Shown here piece by piece: positions 45,568-56,843 of a stretch of DNA of 64,000 bases. Position 1 is the stretch's first letter; the number at the start of each line of letters is the position of its first letter. Source of the stretch: Sycobia sp. Sy_11 (Eukaryota > Arthropoda > Insecta > Hymenoptera > Epichrysomallidae); NCBI GenBank assembly GCA_018907035.1, contig JACCIC010000135.1, positions 434,001 through 498,000 of the forward strand, written 5' to 3'. Below the pieces are notes generated by a model. The model did not search any database. It had not been told where the DNA came from and saw only the letters and a program-made list of their open reading frames with translations. The position numbers and the translations under genes are program-made.

Positions 45568-48500
45568 TATGCATGTATAGTCTGATATGAATAAAACAGA
45601 ATTTGGATCTTTTTCAAACATTAGAAAAAGAACTGAAATTTCAATTATGGAAAGATTTATTTCAATTATTACTTACACATTATTTAACCTTTCATTCTCA
45701 ATTACAGGACAATCGATTGCTTGTTACTTTATTTAAAAGAAAGATTTTTTTTAAATTATTGCTGTTTGACCCTGTCATATAATATTTACAAAAATCCAGT
45801 ATGCGATAAAAAAATTATTAAGCTACGGCTAAATACCGTAAAAGATAGATTCAATGTTAGCATTACTGCCAACATAGGGATGTCCTTAATAATTGAACAA
45901 TGATTTTCTGAAGTATTATATTTATGAAAGTATTTCGATCAATTATTATTCGACTTATATTATCTATCCACTTTATCTTCTGCTTTTTCTCTCACACTAT
46001 TTATATGGCGAAGATAATTAAGGTATAAAAATGTATCCATCAATTTTTTCATCACACCGAGAATCTTCCCTTCGTGAGGTAAATAGTACATGGAGTTTTA
46101 AAAACAGTTGTTTTAGACATTTATATACAGTACATATAATTAATAATAACCATACTATATATCCATGATGTTGATAGTAGTTTTTTTCTAGTTCGAAAAC
46201 TCGGTACATACGTATTAAACAAAAAATAAATCAAATCAGGAATAACCACATCTGAATATAAGAAAAATCATCGTTAAAACAATCACGGTAAATGCAGAAG
46301 GTAATATTATATAGTAATTATTCATGCAGGTTTATAAAGGTAGAGAATACGTGGTAAATGATATGAATTAATTTAAAACTCCAGCACATTTAAAGTGTAT
46401 TAATCCAGTGTTTAATAATAACCAATCATTTTTAAAACAAGATAAATAGATAATTTATCAGTGATTTGTCTGATTTTATGATTCATAAATACACGTGTTT
46501 TCGACGAATATACATTTTTCTCAAATACTTTTTTCTCTTTCAATATTAATCATCTTTCATAGAGCGTTTCTTATTATGTTCAGTTCTTATCAATTGTTTG
46601 ATCTATATAATTGATCAAATTCTCCATAGTAACTATCTGGAGAGCTCCCACAAATCAATCCCTCTCGTCGCCTGAAGGGCTGACAATCTCATCTTTTGAC
46701 GTTCAAACATGTTTAATTCACGAAAATATCCGCGAAGTACCAGCTCTGGAGGATATCTGGTTCCGTGTGTATCGAGGAATTTCGCTAGCTCCGTTCGCTG
46801 ACACAAACAATCCTGTCATTTTTTCCAATCCAGGAGTTGTTTACTTTGTACAAAGGCACTAATTCCAACATTATAAATGCTCTCTCTCTTTCTCTGACTA
46901 AGCTGTACAGCTTTGGGTTGCATAATCGTTTCAATCTAATTTGTGATATTTTCTTGATAATTTCGCAAAATTTTTGGTATTTAATGAATTACTTTGTCAT
47001 TCATATTCTAAAGATCGTAAATAAAAGATTAAGGAGACAAAGTTTTAGGTTAGTAGATGAAAAACGTGCAAATTATATCATTAGTTTCGGCTAGCTCGCA
47101 ATGGAATGATTAATATGTCTTAACAGACATACAATTTTCAAGAATGTAATCTATTCTAGTTAAGGATATATTTTCGTAAGCCAAGTTCAATCAGTCTATG
47201 CTCATATTGCCCATTCAAGCATTAACATAATTATCGTATACCAACAAGCTTTTCTTTTAAATATATTCAAAGATATAGAAATTCGCGTAAAATTAAATTA
47301 TATCAATGATCTAAAATCAGAGCTAATGTGTATATGATCTGTATTGATAATTGGATTTTTAATATTTCTTCAATAATTGGAATGGATTTAATGATTCTGA
47401 TTTATGTAATCGATCCAATTAAACCGCAAGCAGACTATAAAAATTGGCCGTTTTTTAAATTAAAAATTTTTTCTTGTTATGAAATTATGGATGCATTGGA
47501 CAAGTTTTGCGAGTATCTCATAAATATAGACTGACTTTTTGTTTCATTTTCTAATAACTTTTTTTCTTCGTGCAATTTAAGCTTGACTTACTAAAGACCT
47601 AAACATATAAATTTTAAGAATTTTTAAATATAAAATGTCAGCTAATATAAAAGATAGATCAATTTAAATCATTAGAATAAAATCAAATTCTAAATAAACT
47701 CTTCTTTTTAATACTCAATTTTCGTCTTGTTTTATATTCCGAGCTCCAAATCTTATCGTTCAAGCTACAATATTACTTTATTTAGAAATCCAAGTTTATT
47801 TATTTTTACCTTGTCCACAATTATCAGTATTGTATACCTCGTAATGTAATAATACATTCAAATAATTTAATTTGGTGTCAAAATAATTCAAGTCTGATAA
47901 AATCTATAAATTTATGTATTTAAATAAAAATAAAATATAACACAAACTACCTAGTACATAACACTAGTTTTGATTTTATCTGCACATAATTGTGTACATA
48001 TACCTTAAATGTAAATTCGTTATTTCGATAATATGTTTTATCAATTAGGAATATTGCTCATTATTTTAAACACTCAGCTTACCCAGATGATACATCAAAG
48101 TGTAAGTGGGTAAGATTGAATAAAAATTATGAATTTGACATGCACACTTTATTTGAAGTATAGATATATAGATACATGCGGTATAATTGAAATTTTATGC
48201 AGAAAATATGACAAGTAGACAATAAAGAATTAGTGATCTCATGCATATTTTTGGATTATACTCTTAGCAAAATGAAAAATAATACTTTTTAAATAATAAG
48301 ACTACAAAGAACAAAAAATTATTTTTATAATCATTGCGTTACCCATATTGCTTATCTCATGTTTTCACTTTCTTAATTGTATAGGAGGAAAGCAATAATA
48401 GCACAACTATTAAATTTTATATTCTTATCTAATTTTATAAATAGGAGTATAATATGGACAAAATATACATAAAAATCTTTAAAGTGATTTTAATATTCAC

Positions 48501-48984
48501 AGTCGATTCCCACGAATTCAGGTTATATAGGTTTATCCGAGAAATGACCGAATACTCATACTGAGTTACATCGAAGGACTAAATCTCATGGATTATACGT
48601 GTGCAGTAGGAGATATTACACGTCCGATAAACGCCTTGTTTTTCTCGTCACTTTGTAATCATCGAATATATTTGTTCTTATGGAATAAAGAATTAATGAA
48701 AAAAATTAACAATCAACAGGAGCATATTCTAGTTAAATATAAATAAACCATTAGGTCCTCAAAGTAAACATATAATTTTGTCCAGTATATACCAAATAGA
48801 CCAAATTTTATCTTCGAGAGCATACTAGCCATTTCACTTCTTAGAGTAGCGACCAGTAAAGAAGAATATAACCAGGTAGATAGTTTTTGTAGGCAAGTAT
48901 ACGTGAAAATAGAAAAAGAAAGAAAAAATTCCGAACATTTAGATAATAAATATAGAGGAAGTAAATTATTATATTTATAATAGC
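45568..48984. other. TE-poor AT-rich interval
   Basis: 3.4 kb without a recognisable gene. Copy 2 of the 53-bp repeat is at 46003-46055. The frame 46611-46862 (83 codons) has more balanced composition than its surroundings and could be a degraded exon, but I recognise no motif. 47328-47534 is a hydrophobic 68-codon frame of unknown meaning. Confidence 0.5.
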
Positions 48985-49130
48985 ACCGAAACACTAAGAT
49001 GCTTTTAATTCGACGGAGACTCTTAGTGTGTTTACCTGCGGTGTGTTTATTTGTGCAGATGTGCTTATCTTTTCTGTATAATCTCTAGCTAAGTATCTCT
49101 GTCGAATTAAAAGCATCTTAGTGTTCGAAT
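48985..49130. repeat. long inverted repeat (MITE-like or hairpin RNA)
   Basis: Arms 48991-49014 and 49101-49124 are perfect 24-bp reverse complements (ACACTAAGATGCTTTTAATT..GAC). Similarity continues a few bases inward. The loop is 86 bp. No clear target duplication is visible. Confidence 0.85.
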
Positions 49131-49343
49131 GATATAAATCAAAATTTCAGTGATCCAAACAATAACCTTAATAAATAACAGAGATAATAAATTGATAATA
49201 AATTATTATCAATTTCATCAAACTCACAAAAACCCAATATAAAGCAAGAAGAAAAGCAAGTAGCACACAACAAAGTAAAAGTTCGATAAACAAAGCACAA
49301 TGGAAGAAAATCGAAAAGCATATATAAACATTAGCATAAATAT

Positions 49344-49488
49344 ATTGTCGGGCATCAGTGGGTCTAGGTCCGAACTTGCATTTTAAGATGTATGGAGTGC
49401 CTATGTAAGTTCTTTTATTGTGAGTTCGTTATTAGATTCTAATAAACTTCGGTCTCTGGGTTGTTGAGAGCTACAGCAGACTACTTCA
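49344..49488 (+). other. small LTR-like segment
   Basis: Begins TGTCGGGCATCAGTGGGTC, contains AATAAA near 49440, and ends CTTCA. The shape resembles a compact solo LTR. There is no second copy and no target duplication. Confidence 0.25.
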
Positions 49489-49501
49489 ATTGCAAAAAAT
49501 C

Positions 49502-49575
49502 TTTGTGTTAAAGATAGGTGTGGTAAAAGTAGTTAGAGTTTGTGTTAAAGATTGGTGTGGTTAAAGTAGTTAGAA
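49502..49575. repeat. 37-bp tandem duplication
   Basis: Two units starting TTTGTGTTAAAGATWGGTGT differ at about three positions. Confidence 0.85.
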
Positions 49576-49779
49576 TTTTCAGAAACTAGTTCAGCCAATA
49601 TACTGCTATTTCTGTGTGGTCCAAAACATGGAACAAAAATATATTACTCACCAGATCAAATGAATAGTACAGATCGAACATAAAGTTTCAGTATCCAGCC
49701 AATTAAGTTATTCCTCCAACACTTATAAAATCAGTATAGAAAATTATTCCAAAACAAATACAAAGACGGTGCAATAAAT

Positions 49780-50070
49780 AATAGAAAATCTAACTCTAAA
49801 CATGGCAAGAAAGGGCCAAATCATCATTTCAAGAATCCGAATCGAACACAAATCAACGACACTCAATTATTTATTTAAAAGAATTTCAGAACTATTTTCG
49901 AACATATATTAATAAAATATGCCCAGAACCAAAATGAGTGTATCAAATATAATATATGTAAAAAAAATCTCAGGCTACCATTAAGCAATACTAATGATTG
50001 TAAAAAAATAATAGAATGCCTAAAAACTAAATAGAATAAATTTAAACTCATATATAATCACATACAATGC
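49780..50070 (+). pseudogene. LINE ORF2 C-terminal remnant (Jockey-like)
   Basis: The frame reads QIIISRIRIEHKSTTLNYLF, then in another phase NECIKYNICKKN, LRLPLSNTNDCKKIIECLKT. This resembles the end of Jockey/RNase H-type LINE proteins, with an R-x-R-I-x-H-T motif followed by a Cys-containing tail. The Cys/His pattern is mostly lost. It is the only LINE remnant here on the plus strand. Confidence 0.4.
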
Positions 50071-50505
50071 AATTAAATGTCACTAATCATGACAGAGGGA
50101 TGCGATGGATAATTAAATGGAAAGAAATCTTTGTTGTAAATACGAAAATACATTTATATGTCGCTTCAGATGGCTTCACAGATAATGTCCGATATTCATT
50201 CTACTATTTATTTGAAACAAGACTTATTCGCTCATGGAACTCGCTTTGATAGACGCATTCTTGTTTCTCAATGGATTTTTTTCTCAACTTTTGTTTTCTA
50301 TTTGTTTCAATTGACTTGTATTAATTTTTCGGAAATCTATTCTTGAAACTCATAGTTAGGAAGACGTAATGGATATAAAAAATTTTAATTGATACACATA
50401 TATAATTGAAATTACAGGAGCTAAATAAGCCTCATAAGCGTGGCACGGCTTCTATTGCCTAATAAATAAAAAAATTTTTAAAAAATAAAAATTTTGGAAA
50501 GGAAA
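50071..50505. other. AT-rich interval, no gene
   Basis: Short frames only; nothing recognised. Confidence 0.6.
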
Positions 50506-50632
50506 TGCAGTCACTGTAAGCGTCGCACATCTCCTGATGTATTTGACATATTTCAGCTATAACTCACATGACTAGGCTAAATAGATCAAAGGCTAAGTTA
50601 AAGACAGGCTAAATAAATATAGACGATGTATA

Positions 50633-50689
<57 letters not shown>
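50506..50689. repeat. dispersed repeat with (TA)n tail, copy 2
   Basis: Matches 44117-44215, followed by (TA)n at 50636-50689. The Gypsy C element begins directly after the TA tract. Confidence 0.78.
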
Positions 50690-50692
<3 letters not shown>

Positions 50693-50898
50693 AACCTCGT
50701 ACTTTAGTACGGTTAACACTTGCATATGTGTGAATACGCAGAGTTCCGTCAGCATGTCGGCGGTGCTGGAGCTGAAACGGGGGAGCACGGGAACGGGATA
50801 CGGAAATAAATAGAACTCCGATTTATCTTTATATCATATTTTACCTTTAATACGCGTGTTCTCGTTTCGCCACAATTACAATATTTCACTAACTACTA

Positions 50899-52257
50899 CT
50901 ATACAAATATACAAAGCGCGGAATTCTGCGTCGCCGTTTGCTGGGCAACAGGTTCGCGAAGGCTGGCGGCGGGGCTAGTGGTTTGCGTTGTAGCAAAGGG
51001 ATTGAAACCTTTCTTGTGTTTCAATCTGACATCGCCATTGTGGCAAGGGGTCGATATTTTTGGGCGCGGTAGGGGTTCTGGGGACTCTTTACCGGCACAG
51101 GCACCTTCCTCATAGGGACCATTATTAAATACAATGAGCTCCTCCAGCACTTTAACTATCGCTTGTCCTGTTGCCTTACGTAGTGGTCGGAACTCCGCGT
51201 ATTTGGTGAAGAGTTCTTCGAAAATTATGAGGTATCTATTTTGCCCTTTACTGGCAGGAAATGGACCCATTATGTCAGTAGCCACGCTTGTCCATGGACG
51301 TTCTACATTTCTGTGTGTCATTATACCGGTTGGTGCGCTCTGGAAAACTTTGTAGAGCTGACATTCTGGGCAGTGCTTTACATAGCTGTAGATGTCTCGT
51401 CTCATTTCTGGCCAGTGTGCAGTATTCCTGCCACCTTGTATAGTGTTTTTTTCTACACAAATATGTCCGGATGTCGGTGTGTATGGCATTCGAAATAGCA
51501 GCAGTTCTCTGCTGCTGTTGGCTCCTTGTATCGACGAGTCAGCTCTCTTTTCAGCTCGATCTGCTGTCTCAGGACTTGTAGCTCGTCTATCGTCATAAAG
51601 TGGCGACACTTTACCCAGTAGTGCTCTCATATCTATTAGGTATGACCCTATCGATTCATTAGGACCTTGTGTCCTCTCTCGGAGTTCTTCTTTCAACCTT
51701 AGCGTGTAATCGATAGGTCTAAATTGTTCTCTCAGCGCTGTTTTTAGGTGCTCTAAAGTGTGCCAACTTTCATAGATTTGTCTCGCCCATGTGTGAACAG
51801 ACCCGTATAAGATACCTGGTATCAACTTCAGTATGTCTTCCGCCGAAATGTTGAGACTTTCGCAGGTGTCTTCTAACCTCTCTATAAACTCCTTTACATA
51901 TTTTTGAGGTGTTCGGGAATATTTCACATTCCACTGTCTTAATGACTGGCCGGTTCGTGTCTCTTTGAGATACGTGCTATCGTACGATCTGCTTTGGCAC
52001 CAGGTCCGTGGATGTGGAATTATATTTGCTGAGTTGGGTGATGGTGTTGCCGGATTTTCTGGTCGTTTATCTTGGTCTTGTACTGTTACAGTAGGTGGCT
52101 TTTGCTGCAAGTGCTGCATGTTTGCAGTATACTGTCTCATCCATACGTTATGGGGGTCGTTCCATGGTCCAGGTGGATTATACCAAGGATTTGACGCGGG
52201 TGCAGGCATTGCCTCCGCGTCGTACAAATTTGTACTATGAGCCGATGGTGATGGCAA
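50899..52257 (-). CDS. Gag-integrase fusion ORF of Gypsy element C
   Basis: A 452-residue open frame, the longest in the window. Residues 1 to about 90 are Pro/Gln-rich (NPWYNPPGPWNDPHNVWMRQ). About 95-245 are a Gag capsid-like region (VKEFIERLEDTCESLNIS, ILKLIPGILYGSVHTWARQI, LREQFRPIDYTLRLKEEL). At about 255 it jumps in frame to an integrase zinc-binding region (GHICVEKN, AHWPEMRRDIYSYVKHCPEC) and the first part of the core (TDIMGPFPASKGQNRYLIIF, RPLRKATGQAIVKVL). The segment with the second and third catalytic acidic residues is lost; the tail after about 380 is different. Start chosen as the first ATG; other frames upstream are short. It could be a chance in-frame deletion product or a retained chimeric protein. 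Expression is unknown. Confidence 0.7.
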   Translation of the reverse strand: MPSPSAHSTNLYDAEAMPAPASNPWYNPPGPWNDPHNVWMRQYTANMQHLQQKPPTVTVQDQDKRPENPATPSPNSANIIPHPRTWCQSRSYDSTYLKETRTGQSLRQWNVKYSRTPQKYVKEFIERLEDTCESLNISAEDILKLIPGILYGSVHTWARQIYESWHTLEHLKTALREQFRPIDYTLRLKEELRERTQGPNESIGSYLIDMRALLGKVSPLYDDRRATSPETADRAEKRADSSIQGANSSRELLLFRMPYTPTSGHICVEKNTIQGGRNTAHWPEMRRDIYSYVKHCPECQLYKVFQSAPTGIMTHRNVERPWTSVATDIMGPFPASKGQNRYLIIFEELFTKYAEFRPLRKATGQAIVKVLEELIVFNNGPYEEGACAGKESPEPLPRPKISTPCHNGDVRLKHKKGFNPFATTQTTSPAASLREPVAQQTATQNSALCIFV

Positions 52258-53804
52258 TTGGCCTATATTATAACCACCAAATGGAGTATTGATGGAGAAA
52301 CCCCATGGTGGTGTCGTTGTGACTGTTTGGGGTTGGCGGCTCTGCTGAGCGGCAGCATTCTATGCATCCACATTCACAGCTGCTGCTTTGTTGGTTTTTA
52401 TATTGTTTTGAAGGTGAAATAATTTACTGCAGAATACTTCTTGAGTTCTTATGAATGTAGAAAGGATTTAAAAAAAATTTTTTTTTTGTTTGTTAATGCA
52501 AAATAAATTGTTTATTATTTAATAGTTCTTAAATAAACGAGATTTTTGTCCTGTTAGCCTTCTCAATTGATTCTTTTAGATGTGAAATTTATTTTTCTGA
52601 TCCATTTCCCAATTTGTATATTAGTCATCTATTTATCTATTTATTTATTTATTTATTATTATTAATTGTTTAGATTGTTTGTGTTTTACATAATTCTCTA
52701 TTGCTTCTGTGTCATCTGATTTTGCTTATGCTCGAATATTTTCCTTGTAGTTATGTCTTAATGTTTGTTATTTATTATTAATTATTATTTAAATTATTTT
52801 TTATTTTATCAGCTGCTCATTATTTAATTAATACCTGTAGATTGGCTACCAAACTGGGCTATCTCTAGTGTCCTTCGTTAACTAAAGGAAAGACCTTGGA
52901 AGTTTGATTTTTAAATTATATAAGAACTTTGTTTATCATAAGAAAATTTATTTATAATGTTGTTAATGTTAAATGATTGTTATTATGATTTTAAATTTTC
53001 CATAGATCTCTTCTATGACCTCATAACTGCTAAATTTATCAATCTCGTACAAACATATCTTGTTTTCATTCACATCAATATATATGCAGACTTACCATGT
53101 GAGCCACCTATCAATTCCAATATTATTTATATGTTTATCTATTTATTTAATTACAAAGAGAAATTTTATGAATAGCTTACCATCTATTTCTGTTTTTGTT
53201 GTTTGAGTTTTGTGACAAAAAAAAATTCAATATCCAAATGGTGATTGTTAAAATAATTGAAAGGCCACGAGTACATCATTCAGGACAATTTTGACAAATA
53301 CAAATAAATATGATATATATGTTACGGTGGATAATTAGTAGATACTGTACAAGCATAAGTATACATAAACGACACGACATGATACGGAAACAACGGGCGA
53401 CATACTGAAGCTTCTATTTATTAATTATAAAAAATTTCGCGAAGAGAATAAATTTCATTTCCCACATTTGCTTTTTACTGTGCGCAGTGGCGCTACTGCA
53501 CATTCTGGTGCGGAGCTCCTCAATATATAGCCGCACCTCGTATTTTCTCGCCACGTGCGCGTTCATTGCCCAGATTCGAACTTTTCTATTATTACCTTTA
53601 ATATTTTCTGGCCGGGACTTGTAATTTCGTACAGCAAAGCTGTGCGGGACGGTATTTTCGTACTCACGTACTTTCCGTGTACACTTCTGGCGCGTATCTT
53701 TTCGCAGCGTGGTCGCGCGGGGGGAAAATAGGCTACCGTATGTCAGTTGGACTCGCCGAGATGACACCAGTTATGCCTACGGACCACACTGTATGGGCAC
53801 CATT
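52258..53804 (-). other. Gypsy C leader region
   Basis: 1.5 kb between the fusion ORF and the 5' LTR, AT-rich in 52430-53340. Near the LTR a 117-codon minus frame (53767-53414, Arg/Lys-rich) is open but resembles nothing I know. The primer-binding-like TGGTGCCCATACAG lies about 2 bases inside the LTR end. Confidence 0.5.
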
Positions 53805-54390
53805 TGTAACCTCGTACTTTAGTACGGGTTAATACTTCCACACGCGTGAATACGCAGAGTTCCGTCAGCATGTCGGCGGCGCTGAAGCTAAAACGCGGGA
53901 ACACGGAACTTCTTTTCCTGGCCCCGCACTCATTCTCTCCCTCTCTTTCCTTCCTTTTCTCTCTTTCTTTCTCATTTTTTCCTTCCTTCTCTCTGTCTCT
54001 CTCTCTTTTGCTTTCGGGGCTTAGGGCCTCCTTCCTTTCCTGGCTTTCCTTCTCCGCTGGGTTGTTGGATGTACGACGTACGACGGTTGCGCAGATACAG
54101 GGCTCGCCGGGATGGCGGGTTGAGTCAGCTTGATCATCGGGAAGCTGGTGGACACCAGTGATGAATCGGGCTCGAGGTTGAGGCGATAGGATTGATGGAG
54201 CTCTCTCTCTGTCTATCTTTACGACCACGTCCTTCGGTAGCTGAGTAGGGTAGCCGAAAGAAAGTCTTCTTTTTTCGTTTCCCCTTTCTTCGCGATAGTC
54301 GTGCACTCTTGCGTCTCGCGCTATGCGCATTTTCGCTGTCGCTCGGGAACACTCGGTTTTCACCGAGGACCGGCAATTTAGCCGGTCACA
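53805..54390 (-). repeat. Gypsy C 5' LTR
   Basis: A 586-bp segment bounded by TG and CA, with a pyrimidine-rich middle (53934-54016). A 250-codon minus frame runs through it but spans LTR and flank and is unlikely to be a gene. Confidence 0.78.
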
Positions 54391-54395
54391 ATATT

Positions 54396-55578
54396 TTAGG
54401 TTGTCAAATATCTCCCTTCCGCCTTTTCGTCTTATGAATTTCGTGGCTATGTACAAAGCGCTACAGAGCTTGTATCTGGCAATACTATACATCATTTGAA
54501 AGGTCTTGACATAGCGTACAAAATGACGTTATGCAGATTATTTTTGATACAGCGTTCAAAAGTTATAGACCTGTAAACATAGAGTTCACTAACGCCGAAA
54601 TTCGTGCTATTTTAAGGTTTTCCTTCGTCAAAGGCAAATATTTTAGAGAAACGTTCCATGAGATAAATGATGTTTTACGGGATGGCACGCTATCACGTCA
54701 AACCGCAGAGGAATGGTTTCGACGATTCAGAGTCGGTGGAGACGACATCGTGGATAAGCCAGCCGGCGCATGACCTGTGACGACGAATACCGATCAAATC
54801 ATGGAATTTATCCAGTTAGATCGGCATGTGGCATCCCGTGACATCACCTAGGAGATGAGAGTTAGTCACCAAACCATTTTAAACCATCTGCAAAAGACTG
54901 GATATAAAAAAAGCTTGATGTTTGGGTACCACATGATTTGACACAAAAAAACCTTCTCAACAGAATCAACACCTGCGATGTGCTGCTGAAACTGGACGAA
55001 CTCGATCCATTTTTGAAGCGGATTGCGACTGGCGACGAAAAATGGATCACAGACAACAATATCAAGCGAAAACGGCCGTGGTCCAAGGTCGGTGGACCGT
55101 CCCAAACAGTGGCCAAGCCGGGATTGACGGCCAAGAAGATTTTGCTATGTGTTTGGTGGGATTGGTAGGGAATCATCCACTATGAACTGCTCCCATATGG
55201 CCAGACCCTTAATTGTTCCATCTACTGTGAACAACTGGACCGCTTGAAGTAGGCTATCGAACAGAAGCGTCCATAATTGGCCAACAGGAAGGGTATAGTG
55301 TTCTACCAGGGCAACATCATACCACACAATTCATTGATGACTCGTCAGTAGCTACGGGAGATCGGATAAGAGGTTTTATCGCATCCACCATATAACCCGG
55401 ACATGGTGCCAAGTGATTACTACCTGTTTCTGTCCATGTTGAACGCCCTTGGTGGTGTAAAATTTGACTCAAAAGAGGCTTGCGAAAACTGGCTTTCCGA
55501 GTTCTTCGCAAAGAAGAAGAGGGGTTTCTACGAGAGGGATATTATGAAGTTGCCGTCTAGATGGAAATAGATTATCAT
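54396..55578 (+). mobile_element. mariner family D, copy 3, 3' truncated
   Basis: The left end TTAGGTTGTCAAATATCTCC is preceded by TT, not TA, and lies 5 bases from the Gypsy C LTR end. The body matches copy 2 closely to the sequence after the last coding box (55578). The last ~120 bp and the right terminal repeat are missing. The transposase start is open at 54531-54773 (FTNAEIRAILRFSFVKGKYF, TAEEWFRRFR). The altered second box QGNIIPHN is shared with copy 2. Confidence 0.88.
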
Positions 55579-56843
55579 TTATAATAAAAAGTTGGATCTT
55601 AAAATTCAAAAGTTTCTCGTATCATTGCGAGTTTAAGGGAATGAGCAAGGTACAAACAAAGCGAGGAATCATTTATATACCAATAGTAGTCCAGGACCGA
55701 AAGGAAAAAGACAGTGAGGCGTGGGTGGGAGGTCGAAGGGACAGCCGATAACCTCCGAATATAAGGGATATCGCGACGGTATCAATGTGGATAGGAGAGA
55801 AATTCGGTTGCCTTTCTTGCGGCCTGCGCGCGCGTATAAACGCAATCGAGAGTATGTCAAAAGAGAGATAAAAAATAAAGCGTGGGCAGAGCGAGAGGTA
55901 AAAATAAGGAAACCGAGGAAAAAGAAAGGCATTTCTAGGTGTGAACAACTGACTGGTACTGTGAACACACGATACATTTTATTATTTTATATAATGAATG
56001 CGAAAGTGGTATGAAATAATGTATATAACATATATAATTTTTAATCAGTATTAAAATTTCGTTTGAGCAAATGAGAAGAAGTGTTTTAGAATATTTTTTA
56101 AAAAAAGCTTTGTTTCAATGTTCACTAATCATTGACATTAATTTTCTGTTAATTACTAATATTCGTTTAATTATTTAAATAATAAAAAGGAAGAAATTTT
56201 TATTTCAGCACGTCACTAGCATGACTTATTAATTTATTTTTAATAATTTTGCATGTTATTAGTATTATCCGAATTCTGCATTAGGTATTATCAATTTGTT
56301 AAAATTTCTTTATTATTTAATTATTGTTAATTAATTAATTACGTTGGTTAACATTTATATCTCGTCTAGGTGGTTGTTGCTAAGATGATTATTAAATTAA
56401 ATGCTGAAGTCTGAGAGCAAAAGAAAAGTTGTTAAGTATTATTAGTAATTATTGTTATTGATAATTATTATTAAATTATTATAATTGTTGAAGATATACT
56501 GGTTGGTTAGCTGCTATAAATGTTATCATCTGCATAGGTGTTATTCTAGATTATTAAGTGTGCTAGAAGTGACGTCGTCGTCCTGTCTGTTATTATTGTT
56601 AATTATTTATTAATTTATGATTATTTATTCGGTAAATTCAAAGTGCTTATGTTTGCACGTGTCCTTCTGTAATTATACAAAACACACTGTTCATTAATAA
56701 GTTTCTTGCTGAAATCCCATATATGTCGCTCGTGCACGAGGGAGAAATAACTATTAAGTAATTTTAACAAAAATTGTTAATTTCACCAAAATCTGTCGGG
56801 CTTAACTTTCATAATTGTGGTGGTATTCACAAACCTACGTATA
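55579..56843. other. interval without recognised gene
   Basis: 55640-55960 is GC-richer with open frames on both strands but no motif. 56040-56843 is AT-rich. Confidence 0.55.

Larger units (their letters stand above)
50690..54390 (-). mobile_element. Gypsy element C, internally deleted
   Basis: Left LTR remnant 50690-50800 matches the start of the right LTR 53805-54390 (TGTAACCTCGTACTTTAGTA). ATAT occurs on both sides (50686-50689 and 54391-54394), compatible with a 4-bp target duplication, although the left side is a TA microsatellite. The minus-strand order is 5' LTR, primer-binding-like TGGTGCCCATACAG, leader, gag fused to integrase, damaged 3' LTR. Protease, reverse transcriptase and RNase H are absent. 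Confidence 0.85.

Noticed and set aside
53743..54495. 250-codon minus-strand frame
   Set aside because: It runs through the whole Gypsy C 5' LTR and into the neighbouring mariner; composition is charged repeats from the pyrimidine tract. Probably chance.
55669..56014. Open frames on both strands of a GC-richer patch
   Set aside because: No domain, no splice or promoter support; left unannotated as a gene.
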